A stretch of DNA of 64,000 nt, taken from Paracoccus sigandri (GTDB lineage Bacteria > Pseudomonadota > Alphaproteobacteria > Rhodobacterales > Rhodobacteraceae). Within the stretch, counting starts at the first letter, position 1. The number at the start of each line of letters is the position of its first letter. A model generated the notes under the pieces. It did no database searches, was not told the origin of the DNA, and worked only from the letters and a program-made list of their open reading frames with translations. This document shows, piece by piece, positions 7,961 to 17,436 of the stretch. The DNA is taken from assembly GCF_003709565.1 (NCBI RefSeq), contig NZ_QNRC01000003.1:124001-188000 (forward strand), given 5' to 3'. Both the position numbers and the translations under genes were made by a program.

Positions 7961-8990
7961 AGGCGCAGGCGAAGGCACCTTCGCGATCCAGCGTGCCGAT
8001 CGCATAATCCGGCCGCCAGGGTTTCGCCTCGGCGCGGGTCAGCGCGCCAAGCTTGCGCAGGATCTGCAACCCGTCGCCCTTCAGGGCCTCCAGGACGGCG
8101 GCCTCGTCGGGGAAATGCGACTGCACGGCATCCAGCCAGATGGTGCGGCCGGCAAGGAAACCCGGCGCCCCGGCGGCATAGGAATAGCTGAGCACGCGCT
8201 GGAACTGCTCGGGCGCGGCACCGCCCGACAGCAGCACCCAGGGAATGCCCGCATCGGCGCAGATACGCCCGATCTCGTCGAACTGCGCCGCTGCGGCCCG
8301 CGATTCCGGGCTGCCGTCGCGGGGGGGCAGCGACGCGGCGGGCAGCGGCGTTTCCAGCTTGTAGAGATCGACGCCATATTCGGGCTTGGCGAATTCGCGC
8401 ACGCTGTCGATGACCAGGTCCGCCCGCTTGTCGGCGCTTTCGACGTAATCGGTCGTATGGCCCACGCTGTCGGGGAAGGGATAGACCAGCAGTTCCAGCA
8501 CATAGGGAATGTCGTGGCGGCGGCATTCGGCGCCGACAGTGCGGACATAGTCGCGCTGATGGGCCAGGACCTCGTCGGAGGCATCGGGGCGATACCATGC
8601 CAGCACCTTGACCGCGTCCCCGCCCATCCGGCGGATCTTCTCGACGCTCCAGTTGTCGATCGAGCGCGACTTGCGGCCGCGCGGCGTTTCCTGGAAGCGG
8701 TGTTCCTCCAGCGTCACGATCAGGCCGGTGCGGGCGGGCAGCACGTCGATGGCCGCGGGCATGGCGAAATTCGGGTCGAACAGCATGGACGAGGCGTCAT
8801 CGGCCAAGGCCTGGACCAGCAGCCGCTTGGCGGCCAGCATGTCGGCGAAGCTGACCTGATCGGGTGCGGTTCCGCGCGCCTTCGCGATGGCCTGAACCAG
8901 CGGCGGGCGCTGGTCCAGCGCGACCATGGTGAAATATCCGTCCTCGTCCGCCAGCCGGGCCAGGCCACGCTGTTTGCCAATGCTTGTCAT
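7953..8990 (-). CDS. Class I LacD/YihT-type aldolase (tagatose-bisphosphate or sulfofructose-phosphate aldolase family)
   Basis: A 345-residue TIM-barrel aldolase. Lys211 in 'VDLYKLETP' aligns with the Schiff-base Lys of LacD and YihT ('DLYKVEMP'); Lys128 in 'GDAVKVLAWY' is a second conserved active-site Lys. 'FTMVALDQRPP' at 20-30 matches the family N terminus (ALDQR). Known members split ketose-1-phosphates or 1,6-bisphosphates, or sulfofructose-1-phosphate, into DHAP and an aldehyde. It is coupled to the PfkB kinase by a four-base overlap, the usual ketose-kinase/aldolase pairing, and the aldehyde dehydrogenase upstream would oxidise the aldehyde fragment. The side chain of the substrate (hydroxyl, deoxy or sulfonate) is not known. 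Confidence 0.82.
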   Translation of the reverse strand: MTSIGKQRGLARLADEDGYFTMVALDQRPPLVQAIAKARGTAPDQVSFADMLAAKRLLVQALADDASSMLFDPNFAMPAAIDVLPARTGLIVTLEEHRFQETPRGRKSRSIDNWSVEKIRRMGGDAVKVLAWYRPDASDEVLAHQRDYVRTVGAECRRHDIPYVLELLVYPFPDSVGHTTDYVESADKRADLVIDSVREFAKPEYGVDLYKLETPLPAASLPPRDGSPESRAAAAQFDEIGRICADAGIPWVLLSGGAAPEQFQRVLSYSYAAGAPGFLAGRTIWLDAVQSHFPDEAAVLEALKGDGLQILRKLGALTRAEAKPWRPDYAIGTLDREGAFACAYA

Positions 8991-9919
8991 CTATCCGGTC
9001 TCCATAGGGTCATTGTCTCGTTGAAATCGGGGATGCCCGCCCGGCCGTTGGGCCGCGTGCATTTCAGCGCCGCCGCCGCCGCCGCAAAGCCCGCCGCGTC
9101 CGCCGCGCCGGCACCGGCCGCCACCGCCATCGCCCAGGCGCCGTGGAACACGTCGCCGGCCCCGGTCGTATCGACCACCGGCACCTGGAAGGCCGGCTGG
9201 TGATGGTGGCGACCGCGTTCGAACCAGCGCACGCCGTCGCCGCCGCAGGTCACGGCGGCAATGGCGCAGCCATATCGGGCGACGGTTTCAAGCGGCCGGT
9301 CGCTGCCCGCGAAACCCGCCAGCGCCTGGGTGGAAAAGATCGCGTGATCGGTCAGCGGCAGCAGCCGTTCGAACACCTCGGGCTCGGCCACATCGGCATC
9401 CAGGATGGTGGGCACGCCCAGCCTGCGGGCGGCCGCGAAGGCATGGGCCGCGCCCTCGGGCCAGCGCGGGTCGGCCAGCACGGCCCCTGCCCCGGCGATG
9501 TCCTCGACCGGCAGCCAGCCGGGATCGGCGGGCAGATCGGCGCCGCGGAAATTGACGATCAGCCTTTCGCCCTGCGTATCCACCAACACCCCCGAAACCG
9601 AGGATTGCGCGCCCTTGAACAGCCGGAACTGCGTCACGTCGACGCCTTCCAGCGCCATCTCGCGCCGCATCGCAAGGCCGGCCGCATCCTCGCCCGCGCG
9701 GCCCCAGAACCGCGCCCGCCCGCCCAGAAGCGCCACGGCGACGGCGGCCGTCGCGGCCATGCCGCCGCCGGCGGATTCGAAGCTGGCGGCGCGATGCTTG
9801 CCAGCGCTGCCCGGCAGGCTGTCCAGCGTCCAGATATGGTCCAGCGCGGTCAGGCCAAGACAGATCACCACCGGATCCCTGGAGCGCCAGCCCGAAGGCA
9901 GCGAAACCGGTCCGCTCAT
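8987..9919 (-). CDS. PfkB-family carbohydrate kinase
   Basis: A 310-residue ribokinase-fold kinase. The PfkB signature 'DTTGAGDVF' starts at 250, with catalytic Asp256 and the anion hole GAG. The N-terminal 'GGG' at 51-53 fits the first PfkB motif, and 'TALDHIW' matches the sugar-binding start of ketose and sulfofructose kinases. It would phosphorylate a ketose (or 2-keto sugar acid) to feed the adjacent class I aldolase. Both ends overlap neighbours by four bases (ATGA), so expression is coupled to the aldehyde dehydrogenase and the aldolase. ATG 9919 is the start compatible with the overlap. Confidence 0.83.
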   Translation of the reverse strand: MSGPVSLPSGWRSRDPVVICLGLTALDHIWTLDSLPGSAGKHRAASFESAGGGMAATAAVAVALLGGRARFWGRAGEDAAGLAMRREMALEGVDVTQFRLFKGAQSSVSGVLVDTQGERLIVNFRGADLPADPGWLPVEDIAGAGAVLADPRWPEGAAHAFAAARRLGVPTILDADVAEPEVFERLLPLTDHAIFSTQALAGFAGSDRPLETVARYGCAIAAVTCGGDGVRWFERGRHHHQPAFQVPVVDTTGAGDVFHGAWAMAVAAGAGAADAAGFAAAAAALKCTRPNGRAGIPDFNETMTLWRPDR

Positions 9920-11364
9920 AGCCCGGCCATGCAGAGATATTTCATCTCCACATACTCCTCGATACCGTGGCGCGAGCCTTCGCGACCAAGTCCCGATTGC
10001 TTGACGCCGCCGAAGGGCGCGGCCTCGTTGGCGATCAGGCCGGTATTGATGCCGACCATGCCGCTTTCCAGGCGCTCGGCCACGCGAAAGACGCGGGCCA
10101 GATCGCGGCTGTAGAAATAGGCCGCCAGACCGAACTCGCTGGCATTGGCCATGTCGATCGCCTCGGCCTCGCTGCGAAAGGGGATGATCGCGGCCAGCGG
10201 CGCGAAGGTTTCCTCGCGCGCCAGCAGCGCGTCGGGGCTGACCCCGGACAGCACGGTCGGCTGGAACCATGTCCCGCCAAGCGCGTGCCGTCCGCCGCCC
10301 GCGACCAGCCTGGCCCCGCGATCCAGCGCGTCCTGCAGATGCGCCTCGATCTTCTCGACGGCGGCCATGTCGATCAGCGGGCCTTGCTCGGTGCCGGGCT
10401 GGTCGCCGCGCCCGACCCGCAGCGCGTCCGCCGCCCGGCCCAGGCGGCGGGCGAATTCCTCAGCGATGCTTTCATGGACATAGATCCGGTTGGCGCAGAC
10501 GCAGGTCTGGCCGGAATTGCGGAACTTGGCGATCATCGCGCCTTCGACCGCGGCGTCCAGGTCGGCATCCTCGAAAACCAGGAAGGGCGCGTTGCCGCCC
10601 AGTTCCAGCGACAGTTTCTTGATGCCCTCCGCGCTTTCGCGGATCAGCCAGCGCCCCACCTCGGTCGAGCCGGTGAAGCTGATCTTGGCAAGTTTCGGGC
10701 TTTTGCAGAAGATCCCGCCGATCATGCTGGCCTTGCCGGTCACGACCTGGAACACGCCACCCGGAATCCCGGCGCGGTCGGCCAGGACCGCCAGGGCCAG
10801 CGCCGAAAGCGGGGTCTGCGAGGCGGGCTTGACGATGATCGGACAACCCGCCGCCAATGCGGGCCCGGCCTTGCGGGTGATCATGCCATTGGGGAAATTC
10901 CATGGCGTGATCGCGGCGCAGACGCCCACGGGCTGCTTCAGCACGATGACGCGGCGGTCGGCCGCGGGCGCGGGGATCACCTCGCCATAGACCCGCTTGG
11001 CCTCTTCGGCGAACCATTCCAGATAGGCGGCATTGGCGACGATCTCGCCCTTCGCCTCGGCCAGGGGCTTGCCCTGCTCGGCGGTCAGGATCCGGGCCAG
11101 GTCGTCGGCATTGGCCAGGATCAGGTCGTGCCACTTGCGCAGCAGCGCGCCGCGTTCCTTGGCGGGGCGCGCGGCCCAGTCCGCGCGGGCCGCATCGGCC
11201 GCCGCGATGGCCCGTTCTATCGCCCCCCCGTCCAGCGAGGGCACCCGTGCGATGACCCGGCCGTCGGCGGGATCGGTCACGTCGATCGCGGCCCCTGACG
11301 CGGCGATCCACTCGCCGCCAAGCCAGGCCCTGTCGCAAAACAGTGTCGGATCCGTCAGATTCAT
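9916..11364 (-). CDS. GabD-type NAD(P)-dependent aldehyde dehydrogenase (succinate-semialdehyde/sulfolactaldehyde DH subfamily)
   Basis: A 482-residue aldehyde dehydrogenase. Catalytic Glu254 ('LELGG') and nucleophile Cys288 ('GQTCVC') fall at exactly the E. coli GabD positions, and the second Cys290 of the CVC redox switch is kept. 'TPWNFP' at 153-158 and 'FTGSTEVG' mark the cofactor site. GabD-like enzymes in sugar loci oxidise small aldehydes such as lactaldehyde, glyceraldehyde, ketoglutarate semialdehyde or sulfolactaldehyde. Here it probably acts on the aldehyde released by the LacD-type aldolase two genes downstream. Start ATG 11364 overlaps the ATPase stop by four bases. Confidence 0.84.
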   Translation of the reverse strand: MNLTDPTLFCDRAWLGGEWIAASGAAIDVTDPADGRVIARVPSLDGGAIERAIAAADAARADWAARPAKERGALLRKWHDLILANADDLARILTAEQGKPLAEAKGEIVANAAYLEWFAEEAKRVYGEVIPAPAADRRVIVLKQPVGVCAAITPWNFPNGMITRKAGPALAAGCPIIVKPASQTPLSALALAVLADRAGIPGGVFQVVTGKASMIGGIFCKSPKLAKISFTGSTEVGRWLIRESAEGIKKLSLELGGNAPFLVFEDADLDAAVEGAMIAKFRNSGQTCVCANRIYVHESIAEEFARRLGRAADALRVGRGDQPGTEQGPLIDMAAVEKIEAHLQDALDRGARLVAGGGRHALGGTWFQPTVLSGVSPDALLAREETFAPLAAIIPFRSEAEAIDMANASEFGLAAYFYSRDLARVFRVAERLESGMVGINTGLIANEAAPFGGVKQSGLGREGSRHGIEEYVEMKYLCMAGL

Positions 11365-12449
11365 GTCGCCTGCCCTTCCGTCTGGCCGATCCGGGTCTGG
11401 CTGTCCGGGTCGAAAAGATGCGCCTTGCCCGCGATCGAGGTCAGGCTGATGCGCTGCCCCGCGACCGGGCGGATATCGGGCGAAACGCGCGCGATCACCC
11501 GCTGCCCCGCCAGCGCGCAATGGATCAGCGTGTCCGAGCCCAGGGGCTCGACCAGGTCGATCACCGCGGACAGGCCCTGCCCCTCGGGCACGATCTGGAA
11601 ATGTTCGGGGCGGATGCCCAGCAGAACCTCGCCCGCCGCCGGCGCGGCCTCGGCCATCAGCGCCAGCGGCAGCGTCTCGCCGCCATCCGCCAGCGCCAGC
11701 CGGTCGCCCTCGATCCGGGCGGGCAGGAAATTCATCGAGGGCGCCCCGATGAAGCTGGCGACGAAGACGTTGACCGGGTTGTCATAGACCTCCTCGGGGG
11801 TGCCGACCTGCTGGATCTGGCCCGATTTCATCACCACGATGCGGTCGGCCATGGTCATGGCCTCGACCTGATCGTGGGTGACGAAGACCATCGTGGTCTT
11901 CAGCTTCCTCGACAGGGTCTTGATCTCGGCGCGGACCTGTCCGCGCAGCTTGGCATCCAGGTTCGAAAGCGGCTCGTCGAACAGGAAGACCTTGGGGTCG
12001 CGCACGATCGCGCGGCCCATCGCGACCCGCTGGCGCTGCCCGCCCGACAGCGCCTTGGGGCGGCGGTCCAGATAGGGGTGAATGTCCAGAAGCCGCGCGG
12101 CATCCTCGACGCGCGGGGCGGTCTCGGCGGGCGTCATGCCGCGCATCTCCAGCGCGAAGCTCATGTTCTGGCGCACCGTCATATGCGGATAGAGCGCGTA
12201 ATCCTGAAACACCATCGCGATGTCGCGGCGAGCGGCGGGCACGTCGTTGACGCGGGTGTCGCCGATCAGCAATTCGCCGCCGTCGATGGCCTCAAGCCCC
12301 GCCAGAACCCGCAGCAGCGTGGACTTGCCGCAGCCCGAGGGACCGACAAGCACGATGAATTCCTCGTCCTCGATCCGAAGGTTCAGGTCGGGAATGACCG
12401 TGACCCCGCCATATTTCTTGACGAGATTGCGCATGGTGATCGAGGCCAT
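11361..12449 (-). CDS. Sugar ABC transporter ATPase (MalK/UgpC family)
   Basis: A 362-residue ATPase with Walker A 'GPSGCGKST', Q-loop 'VFQDYALYPHMTV', signature 'LSGGQRQRVAMGRA', Walker B 'VFLFDEPLSNLD' and the H-loop His, followed by the MalK-type regulatory OB domain of about 130 residues. It would drive the two permeases at 13453-15151 with the binding protein at 15983-17278. Its ATG shares one base with the stop of the zinc dehydrogenase. Placing the ATPase between metabolic genes is common in alphaproteobacterial polyol clusters. Confidence 0.9.
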   Translation of the reverse strand: MASITMRNLVKKYGGVTVIPDLNLRIEDEEFIVLVGPSGCGKSTLLRVLAGLEAIDGGELLIGDTRVNDVPAARRDIAMVFQDYALYPHMTVRQNMSFALEMRGMTPAETAPRVEDAARLLDIHPYLDRRPKALSGGQRQRVAMGRAIVRDPKVFLFDEPLSNLDAKLRGQVRAEIKTLSRKLKTTMVFVTHDQVEAMTMADRIVVMKSGQIQQVGTPEEVYDNPVNVFVASFIGAPSMNFLPARIEGDRLALADGGETLPLALMAEAAPAAGEVLLGIRPEHFQIVPEGQGLSAVIDLVEPLGSDTLIHCALAGQRVIARVSPDIRPVAGQRISLTSIAGKAHLFDPDSQTRIGQTEGQAT

Positions 12450-13456
12450 CAGCAGGTCCTCCCGAATGACAGAACAGGTTTGATCGACTGGCCGCGCGCG
12501 AACTCGGCGAATTTCCGGGGCAGCGCGTCCAGGGGGAAGGCGTCATCCACCAGCCGCGCATAGCTGTCGCGATTGGCCCGCAACAGCTCGACATTGGCGT
12601 CGAAATCCCCCTTCGGGAAATAGAAGGTGCGCAGCAGCGCAAAGTCCTTGCGGCGGAAGACCTTGTCCTCGGCGATCGTCCAGGGGGCGGCGTTTTCGCC
12701 CACCAGCGCGATCACGCCGCCGGGCATGACCAGCTCGATGGCCAGATCGCGCGCGACATGGGCGCCCGAACATTCGACGATCAGGTCATAGCGGCGGTCG
12801 CGGGCGCCGACCGGGACGAGCCGCGCACCGAATTCCTGCGCAAGCGCGGCGCGGGCCGGGTTCGGCTCGGCCAGGTCGATGGCGTCATGGCCCAGGGCGC
12901 GCGCGGCCAGCACGACGCCCAGGCCCACCGGCCCGGCCCCGGTGACAAGGACCGAGGGGCGGGTGTCAGGCAGGTGCCGCGCCGCCTCGCGCAGGGCATG
13001 GGCCGAGGTTCCGATCGTGTCCAGCAGCAAGGGCGCCAGATCCTCGCCGATATCCTCGGGCACCGGCAGCAGGCAGTTTTCCGGCACGGCGACATATTCG
13101 GCATAGCCGCCGTCGCGGTTCCAGCCGATCAGCGACGACACCGTCAGGCAGCTTTGCGTGCGCCCCGCAGCGCAAGCGGCGCAATGCCCGCAATGCTGGG
13201 GGATGTAGACCGCGCAAAGCCGGTCGTGCAGCGGATGCCCCGGCTGCTCGACCCGGCCCGAGATCTCGTGCCCGGCGATATGTTCGGCCCCATTGTGCCA
13301 CAGCTTGAAGTCCGAGCCGCAAAGCGCGGTGCGGGTGACGCGCAGCAGGACCTCGGCCTCGCCCGGCACGGGGCGCGGGACGGTGGTGATTTCGATCACC
13401 TCGCCGCCCCGGAAATCGGCGGCGCGCATCGGCGGAGACTGGTTCGTCATGGTCAT
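12449..13456 (-). CDS. Zinc-dependent medium-chain alcohol/polyol dehydrogenase
   Basis: A 335-residue MDR-family dehydrogenase. Catalytic zinc ligand Cys46 ('LCGSD') with 'GHE' (His63, Glu64); structural zinc Cys89, Cys92, Cys95 and Cys103; NAD motif 'VTGAGPVGLG'. It resembles galactitol-1-phosphate 5-dehydrogenase, sorbitol and threonine-type dehydrogenases, so oxidation of a secondary hydroxyl of a polyol or sugar to a ketone is likely. ATG 13456 overlaps the permease stop by four bases; a second ATG six bases later is possible. It probably makes the ketose for the PfkB kinase. Confidence 0.83.
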   Translation of the reverse strand: MTMTNQSPPMRAADFRGGEVIEITTVPRPVPGEAEVLLRVTRTALCGSDFKLWHNGAEHIAGHEISGRVEQPGHPLHDRLCAVYIPQHCGHCAACAAGRTQSCLTVSSLIGWNRDGGYAEYVAVPENCLLPVPEDIGEDLAPLLLDTIGTSAHALREAARHLPDTRPSVLVTGAGPVGLGVVLAARALGHDAIDLAEPNPARAALAQEFGARLVPVGARDRRYDLIVECSGAHVARDLAIELVMPGGVIALVGENAAPWTIAEDKVFRRKDFALLRTFYFPKGDFDANVELLRANRDSYARLVDDAFPLDALPRKFAEFARGQSIKPVLSFGRTC

Positions 13457-14280
13457 CCTTTCACGGCCCCGAGCGTCAGGCCCGAGATCAGCCAGCGTTG
13501 CACGACGGCGGCCAGGATCAGCGGCGGCAGCGCGATGATCGTCGCCGCGGCCATCAGCCCGCCCCAATTGGTCGAGCCCTCGCCGATGAAATTGAACGAG
13601 GCCGCGATCAGCGTCTTCGTCTGCGAATTGCTCAGCACCAGCGCGAAGAGGAAGAAATTCCACGAGAAGACGAAGGCGAGGATCGCCGAGACCGCCAGCC
13701 CCGACGACACCAGGGGCAGCGCGATGCGGCGGAAGATGCGGAAGGGCGAACAGCCATCGACCTGCGCGGCCTCGTAGATCGAGCGCGGGATATTGTCGAA
13801 ATAGGGCAGCAGCACCCAGATCACCACCGGCAGGGTGATGACCGCATGGGTCAGGATCAGCGCCGTATAGCTGCCGATCATGTCCACCTGCCGGAACATC
13901 ACGTACCAGGGCAGCAGGAACAGCGTGCCCGGCGCCATCCGCGCCATCAGCGTCACCACGGCGGGCCAGGTGATCCGCGTCCAGGATGCGACGAAGGCCG
14001 CCGGCGCGCCCAGCAGCAGCCCGAAAAGCGTGGAGCCCACGGTCACGATCAGCGAGTTCATCGTATAGCGCAGGAACGGCGTCTGGCTGTTCAGCGTCGC
14101 GTAATTCTCCAGCGTGGGCTGGAAGACCAGCGTCGGCGGATAGGCCGTCACCTCGTAGGAGGGCTTGAACGAGGACAGCACCATCCAGGCCGTCGGCGTC
14201 ATCACGATCACGCCCGCCAGCACCAGAAGCACCAGGTTCAGCCCGTCCAGCCAGCGCGAATCCGAAGGTCTCGTCGTCAT
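13453..14280 (-). CDS. Sugar ABC transporter permease (MalG family)
   Basis: A 275-residue inner-membrane protein with six predicted helices. The cytoplasmic EAA loop reads 'EAAQVDGCSPFRIFRRIALP' and would dock on the ATPase encoded at 11361-12449. The final residues (GLTLGAVKG) match the MalG-type C terminus. Its ATG is one base beyond the stop of the partner permease. Confidence 0.9.
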   Translation of the reverse strand: MTTRPSDSRWLDGLNLVLLVLAGVIVMTPTAWMVLSSFKPSYEVTAYPPTLVFQPTLENYATLNSQTPFLRYTMNSLIVTVGSTLFGLLLGAPAAFVASWTRITWPAVVTLMARMAPGTLFLLPWYVMFRQVDMIGSYTALILTHAVITLPVVIWVLLPYFDNIPRSIYEAAQVDGCSPFRIFRRIALPLVSSGLAVSAILAFVFSWNFFLFALVLSNSQTKTLIAASFNFIGEGSTNWGGLMAAATIIALPPLILAAVVQRWLISGLTLGAVKG

Positions 14281-14281
14281 C

Positions 14282-15151
14282 CTACCACTCCACCGCGGCG
14301 CGCAGCCGATTGAGGGCGATCACGGCGCCCAGCACCATGATCGACAGCGTGATCATCAGGGCGCTGGCATAGCCCAGCTGGAAGAACTCGAAGCCGATGC
14401 GGAAGCCATAGATGTTCAGCGTCATCGACCGGTCCGAGGGGCCGCCCTGCGTGGTGATGTAGATCAGGTCGAAAAAGCGCAGCAGATCGACCGAGCGCAG
14501 CACCATCGCCGTCACCAGCGTCGGCAGCAGCAGCGGCAGGGTGATGCGCCAGAAGACCTTGTGGCGGGGCGCGCCGTCGATCTCGGCGGCCTCGTAGACC
14601 GAGGGCGGCAGCGATTGCAGCCCGCCCAGCACGATCAGGGCCACATAGGGCGTCCATTGCCATGTGTCGATCATCGCCAGTACCGGCACCACGATCGCCG
14701 GCGAGGCCAGCCAGGACGAGGGCGGCAGCCCCAGCGAGGTCAGGATCCAGTTCGCCGCCCCCAGCGAGGGGTCCAGGATCACCAGCCACATCATCCCCGC
14801 CACCACCGGCGGCATCATGAAGGGCGAGATGAACAGCGACCGCATGATGCCCGGCAGCCGCCTGGCCCGGAACAGCAGCAGCGCCAGCCCCGTGCCCAGC
14901 ACCAGCTGCATCACCAGGGACAGCACATAAAGATAGATCGTCACCCAGATGCCGTTCCAGAACCGGTCGTCGGCGACCATCCGGGAATAATTGTCGCCGC
15001 CCCAGCCGATCACCTGCCCGGTCGAGGAATAGGTCTGAAAGCTCATCCAGATCGTGTAGATGATCGGAAAGGCGATCATCGCCACCGTGAAGACCAGGGC
15101 GGGCATCGACATGGCCGCCATCTGTCCCCGGTGTTCCCTGTTGACATTCAT
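14282..15151 (-). CDS. Sugar ABC transporter permease (MalF/UgpA family)
   Basis: A 289-residue inner-membrane protein with six predicted helices and the EAA loop 'EAAEIDGAPRHKVFWRITLP'. It pairs with the MalG-type permease. ATG 15151 lies 11 bases after the SDR stop; a longer in-frame reading would run into the SDR gene and is not needed. The residues 'MNVNREHRGQ' before the first helix fit a short cytoplasmic N terminus. Confidence 0.88.
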   Translation of the reverse strand: MNVNREHRGQMAAMSMPALVFTVAMIAFPIIYTIWMSFQTYSSTGQVIGWGGDNYSRMVADDRFWNGIWVTIYLYVLSLVMQLVLGTGLALLLFRARRLPGIMRSLFISPFMMPPVVAGMMWLVILDPSLGAANWILTSLGLPPSSWLASPAIVVPVLAMIDTWQWTPYVALIVLGGLQSLPPSVYEAAEIDGAPRHKVFWRITLPLLLPTLVTAMVLRSVDLLRFFDLIYITTQGGPSDRSMTLNIYGFRIGFEFFQLGYASALMITLSIMVLGAVIALNRLRAAVEW

Positions 15152-15162
15152 GGCTTTCCCCC

Positions 15163-15921
15163 TCAGCCCGCCAGAAAGCCGCCATCGACCATCGCGATGC
15201 TGCCGGTCACATATTGCGCGGCGGGCATGCACAGATAGGCGACGGTCCCGGCCACCTCCTCGGGCTGTCCCCAGCGCTTCAGCGCGGTGCGCGCGGCGAT
15301 CCGGTCGTAATGCGCGGCATCCTTGCGCCCCTCGGCATTCAGCGGCGTCTCGATATAGCCGGGCGCCACCGCGTTGACGCGGATGCCCTGATCCGCCCAG
15401 GCATGGGCCAGCGCGCGGGTCAGCATCACCACCCCGCCCTTCGAGGCGCAATAGGCCGGCAGCCGCGGCAGCGCGGCGAAGGCGTTCATCGAGGCGATGT
15501 TGACGATCGATCCCCTGCGTGCCGCCAGCCCGGCGCGAAAGGCGGTGCAGCAACGCATCGTGCCGGTCAGGTTCACCTCGATGACCTGGCGGAACACCTC
15601 CAGGTCGAATTCGTCGTCGCGGCGCAGGATCCCCGCGCAATTGACCAGCGCGTCCAGTTCCCCGACCTCGCGCGCCAGGGCATCGACCGCCGCGTCATCG
15701 GTGATGTCCAGTGCCGCCAGCCCCAGCCCCGGCGCGCCGGCCAGCGGGCTTGCCTCGGTCTCGGCCGCCGTCGCCGCAGTCGCAATGACGCTGGCGCCGA
15801 GATCCAGGAATTCTTGGGTGATCGCTGCACCGATGCCGCCGGTGCCGCCGATCACGACGGCGCGAAAATCCTCGGACAGGCGGAATGAGCGTGGTGACAC
15901 GGGACGGGTTTCCTGATCCAT
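15163..15921 (-). CDS. Short-chain dehydrogenase/reductase (SDR)
   Basis: A 252-residue classical SDR: nucleotide motif 'GGTGGIG' near 25-31, 'NCAG' in the middle, the catalytic Ser in 'IASMNA' and the YxxxK motif in 'YCASKGG'. It ends with the usual '[11 protein letters not shown]'. It is probably an NAD(P)-dependent oxidation of a sugar or polyol C-OH in the pathway fed by this transporter. It lies 61 bases downstream of the binding protein and just upstream of the permeases, so it is in the transport operon. The substrate is not identifiable. Confidence 0.85.
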   Translation of the reverse strand: MDQETRPVSPRSFRLSEDFRAVVIGGTGGIGAAITQEFLDLGASVIATAATAAETEASPLAGAPGLGLAALDITDDAAVDALAREVGELDALVNCAGILRRDDEFDLEVFRQVIEVNLTGTMRCCTAFRAGLAARRGSIVNIASMNAFAALPRLPAYCASKGGVVMLTRALAHAWADQGIRVNAVAPGYIETPLNAEGRKDAAHYDRIAARTALKRWGQPEEVAGTVAYLCMPAAQYVTGSIAMVDGGFLAG

Positions 15922-15982
15922 GAAGGGTTCCGGCGAAACGGGCGGCCGATGGTTGCGGCACCGGCCACCCGAAGCGAGGGCG

Positions 15983-17278
15983 TCAGTCGCGCGCGATCAG
16001 CTCGTTCAGAGCCGCATCGGCCGTGGCGCAGGCCTGATCGACCGTGGCGGTGCCCAGAAGCACGCTGCCCACCGCATCGCCGATATACTGGCGCGATTCC
16101 GGGTTGCCGACGATCGGAAAGCCGATCTCCGAGGTGCCGGTCCGGGCCAGTTCGGCCAGGGCATCGTGCCATTGCTGGCGCACCGGGCTTTCGCCAAGCC
16201 AGGCGTTGTATTCCGCCGATTCCGCGACGGCTTCGCGGGGCGGCGCAATGCCCTCCAGCGCGAATTTCGCCTGCATCTGGGGGCTGGAGGCCCATTGCAG
16301 GAAATACCAGGCCGCATCGGGATTGCGCGAATGGGCCGAGATCGACAGCGCCCAGCCGATCACCGTGGGATGAGAACCGCCGGGACCGGGGGGCAGCGGC
16401 ATGATCGCGGTATCCTCCATCCGCTCGCCACCCTCCATGATGCCCGAAAACTCGTTCGAGGATTCGAAGGACATGGCCGACCGGCCGGCACGATACAGCG
16501 CCGTCAGCTGCTGGAAGCTGTAATTGACCACGCCCGGCGGGCCATGTTCCTTCAGCAGGTCGGAATAGAGCGTGATGGCCGCCTTGACCGGTTCGGAACA
16601 CATGGCCGACTGGCCGTCCACCATGTAGCTGCCGCCCATGTTGTGCATGAACCCCGCGAAGGTGTAGGGCACCGCCGCGGCCAGCCCGCGCGAGGCGAAA
16701 GGCGTCAGATCCGAGCATTCCTTAAGCGCGGCCGAAATCTCGGGCAGTTCCTGCAGCGCCGAGGGCGGCTGAAGCCCGCATTCCTCGAACACATCGGTGC
16801 GATAATAGAGCAGCGGGCCCTCGATGTTCAGCGGCACGCCGATGAACTGGCCGTCGAAGGTCGCGGCATCCACCAAGGCCTCGGCAAGCCCGCCCGCGTC
16901 ATAGTCCGGCGCCACCGCGCCTTCCAGATAGGGGTTCAGATCCTTGTACCAGCCCGCCGTGGCGAACTGCATCCCCTCGCGCGACGGCAAGGTCATGAAG
17001 ACATCCACCTCGTCGCTGCGCGCGTTCATCACCGTCATCAGGCGCTGGCGCATCTGCTGCTCCTGATAGCTGTCGACGACCAGGTTGATGCCCGTCAGCG
17101 CCTCGAACTCGTCCTTGTGCGCGATCAGCAACTGCCCAAGCGGATTGCTGTTCGCCAGGAAGGTCACGGTCTCGCCCTCATGCGCCCTCCAGTCGAAATC
17201 CTGCGCGGCGGCCGGCAGGGCCATCGCGACAAGCAGTGCCGAGGTCAGACCCATCGATCCTGCAGATTCATTGGCCAT
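15983..17278 (-). CDS. Extracellular solute-binding protein, family 1 (sugar ABC transporter)
   Basis: A 431-residue periplasmic binding protein. A signal peptide ends near 'LPAAAQD' (about residue 26). The mature protein has the MalE-like two-lobe pattern, with '[18 protein letters not shown]' early in the first lobe. A strong Shine-Dalgarno (GGGAGGAG) precedes ATG 17278. It is the first gene of the 10-gene leftward operon that ends at 6812 and is divergent from the LacI gene at 17437, with a perfect LacI-type palindrome in between. It probably binds a sugar, polyol or derivative. Confidence 0.88.
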   Translation of the reverse strand: MANESAGSMGLTSALLVAMALPAAAQDFDWRAHEGETVTFLANSNPLGQLLIAHKDEFEALTGINLVVDSYQEQQMRQRLMTVMNARSDEVDVFMTLPSREGMQFATAGWYKDLNPYLEGAVAPDYDAGGLAEALVDAATFDGQFIGVPLNIEGPLLYYRTDVFEECGLQPPSALQELPEISAALKECSDLTPFASRGLAAAVPYTFAGFMHNMGGSYMVDGQSAMCSEPVKAAITLYSDLLKEHGPPGVVNYSFQQLTALYRAGRSAMSFESSNEFSGIMEGGERMEDTAIMPLPPGPGGSHPTVIGWALSISAHSRNPDAAWYFLQWASSPQMQAKFALEGIAPPREAVAESAEYNAWLGESPVRQQWHDALAELARTGTSEIGFPIVGNPESRQYIGDAVGSVLLGTATVDQACATADAALNELIARD

Positions 17279-17311
17279 CGGTTTTCTCCTCCCGCCTTCT
17301 CCCCAAAGGCT

Positions 17312-17325
17312 TGTAACCGGTTACA
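17312..17325. promoter_or_regulatory. LacI-type operator palindrome TGTAACCGGTTACA
   Basis: A perfect 14-base palindrome with the central CG that LacI-family hinge helices need. It sits 34 bases upstream of the binding-protein ATG and 111 bases upstream of the divergent LacI ATG. I infer that the LacI encoded at 17437 represses both directions from here. Confidence 0.7.
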
Positions 17326-17436
17326 TATCATGCCGGTTTCCCAGCGTCAACCCGATTCGGGCGCGGCAGGGATCGAAAGCCTTGTGCAACCGGGCAAAGC
17401 ACCGTTAAAAGGATGAAAGAGGGAAGAAATCAGAAC

